Positions 5,779-5,783 of a stretch of 5,783 bases of DNA are shown here, one piece after another (positions within the stretch are counted from its first letter, which is position 1; each line of letters opens with the position of its first letter). Both the position numbers and the translations under genes were made by a program. The stretch lies in contig CAYYLT010000224.1 in assembly GCA_964472385.1 (NCBI GenBank), positions 1-5,783 on the forward strand. Direction: 5' to 3'. The notes below the pieces were generated by a model. The model saw nothing but the letters and a program-made list of their open reading frames with translations, had not been told where the DNA came from and searched no databases. This stretch comes from JAGXLC01 sp964472385. Lineage in GTDB: Bacteria > Bacteroidota > Bacteroidia > Bacteroidales > UBA12077.

Positions 5779-5783
5779 ATATT

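Noticed and set aside
1..5783. CRISPR array, tRNA, rRNA or a complete transposase gene
   Set aside because: No regularly spaced direct repeats, no tRNA- or rRNA-like sequence and no transposase motifs were seen. The repeats present are few, inverted and intergenic.

Overview
The window looks like a piece of a Bacteroidota chromosome, probably Bacteroidales- or Marinilabiliales-like. Four things point there: an IspG of the long, roughly 600-residue type with an inserted central domain, a GldA-type ABC ATPase, promoter-like sites of the TTTG-N19-TAnnTTTG kind, and A-rich sequence rather than Shine-Dalgarno sites ahead of the starts. No sequence search could be run, so this placement rests on reading the proteins.

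Layout. Positions 1-54 hold one copy of a repeat whose inverted copy closes the right end (5724-5778). Next come two minus-strand genes: a D-2-hydroxyacid dehydrogenase (1928-2899) and, 52 bases downstream of it, ispG (52-1875). They probably share one transcript started from a promoter near 2950-2980. A gene-free stretch (2900-3331) contains that promoter, a palindromic dispersed repeat (copy A, 3034-3151) and a small A/T-rich hairpin. On the plus strand follow gldA (3332-4246), an inverted second copy of the palindromic repeat (copy B, 4301-4417), and a secreted sugar-isomerase-like TIM-barrel protein (4511-5392). The last 390 bases hold a perfect 36-base palindrome that probably acts as a terminator, a short minus-strand reading frame that looks like the 3' remnant of an unrecognised gene, a partial third copy of the palindromic repeat (copy C), and the right terminal repeat.

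The genes do not form one pathway. IspG makes the isoprenoid precursor HMBPP. The dehydrogenase is a general 2-ketoacid reductase of uncertain substrate. GldA powers a membrane transporter whose permease partners are not in the window. The isomerase-like protein appears to be exported and has an altered metal site. Most of the unexplained structure lies between genes: three copies of a structured repeat, two of them inverted around gldA, and an outward-running repeat at each end. The end repeats may be insertion-sequence tips at which an assembly stopped. I see no clear new multi-gene system. The repeat family and the altered isomerase-like protein are the most useful leads.
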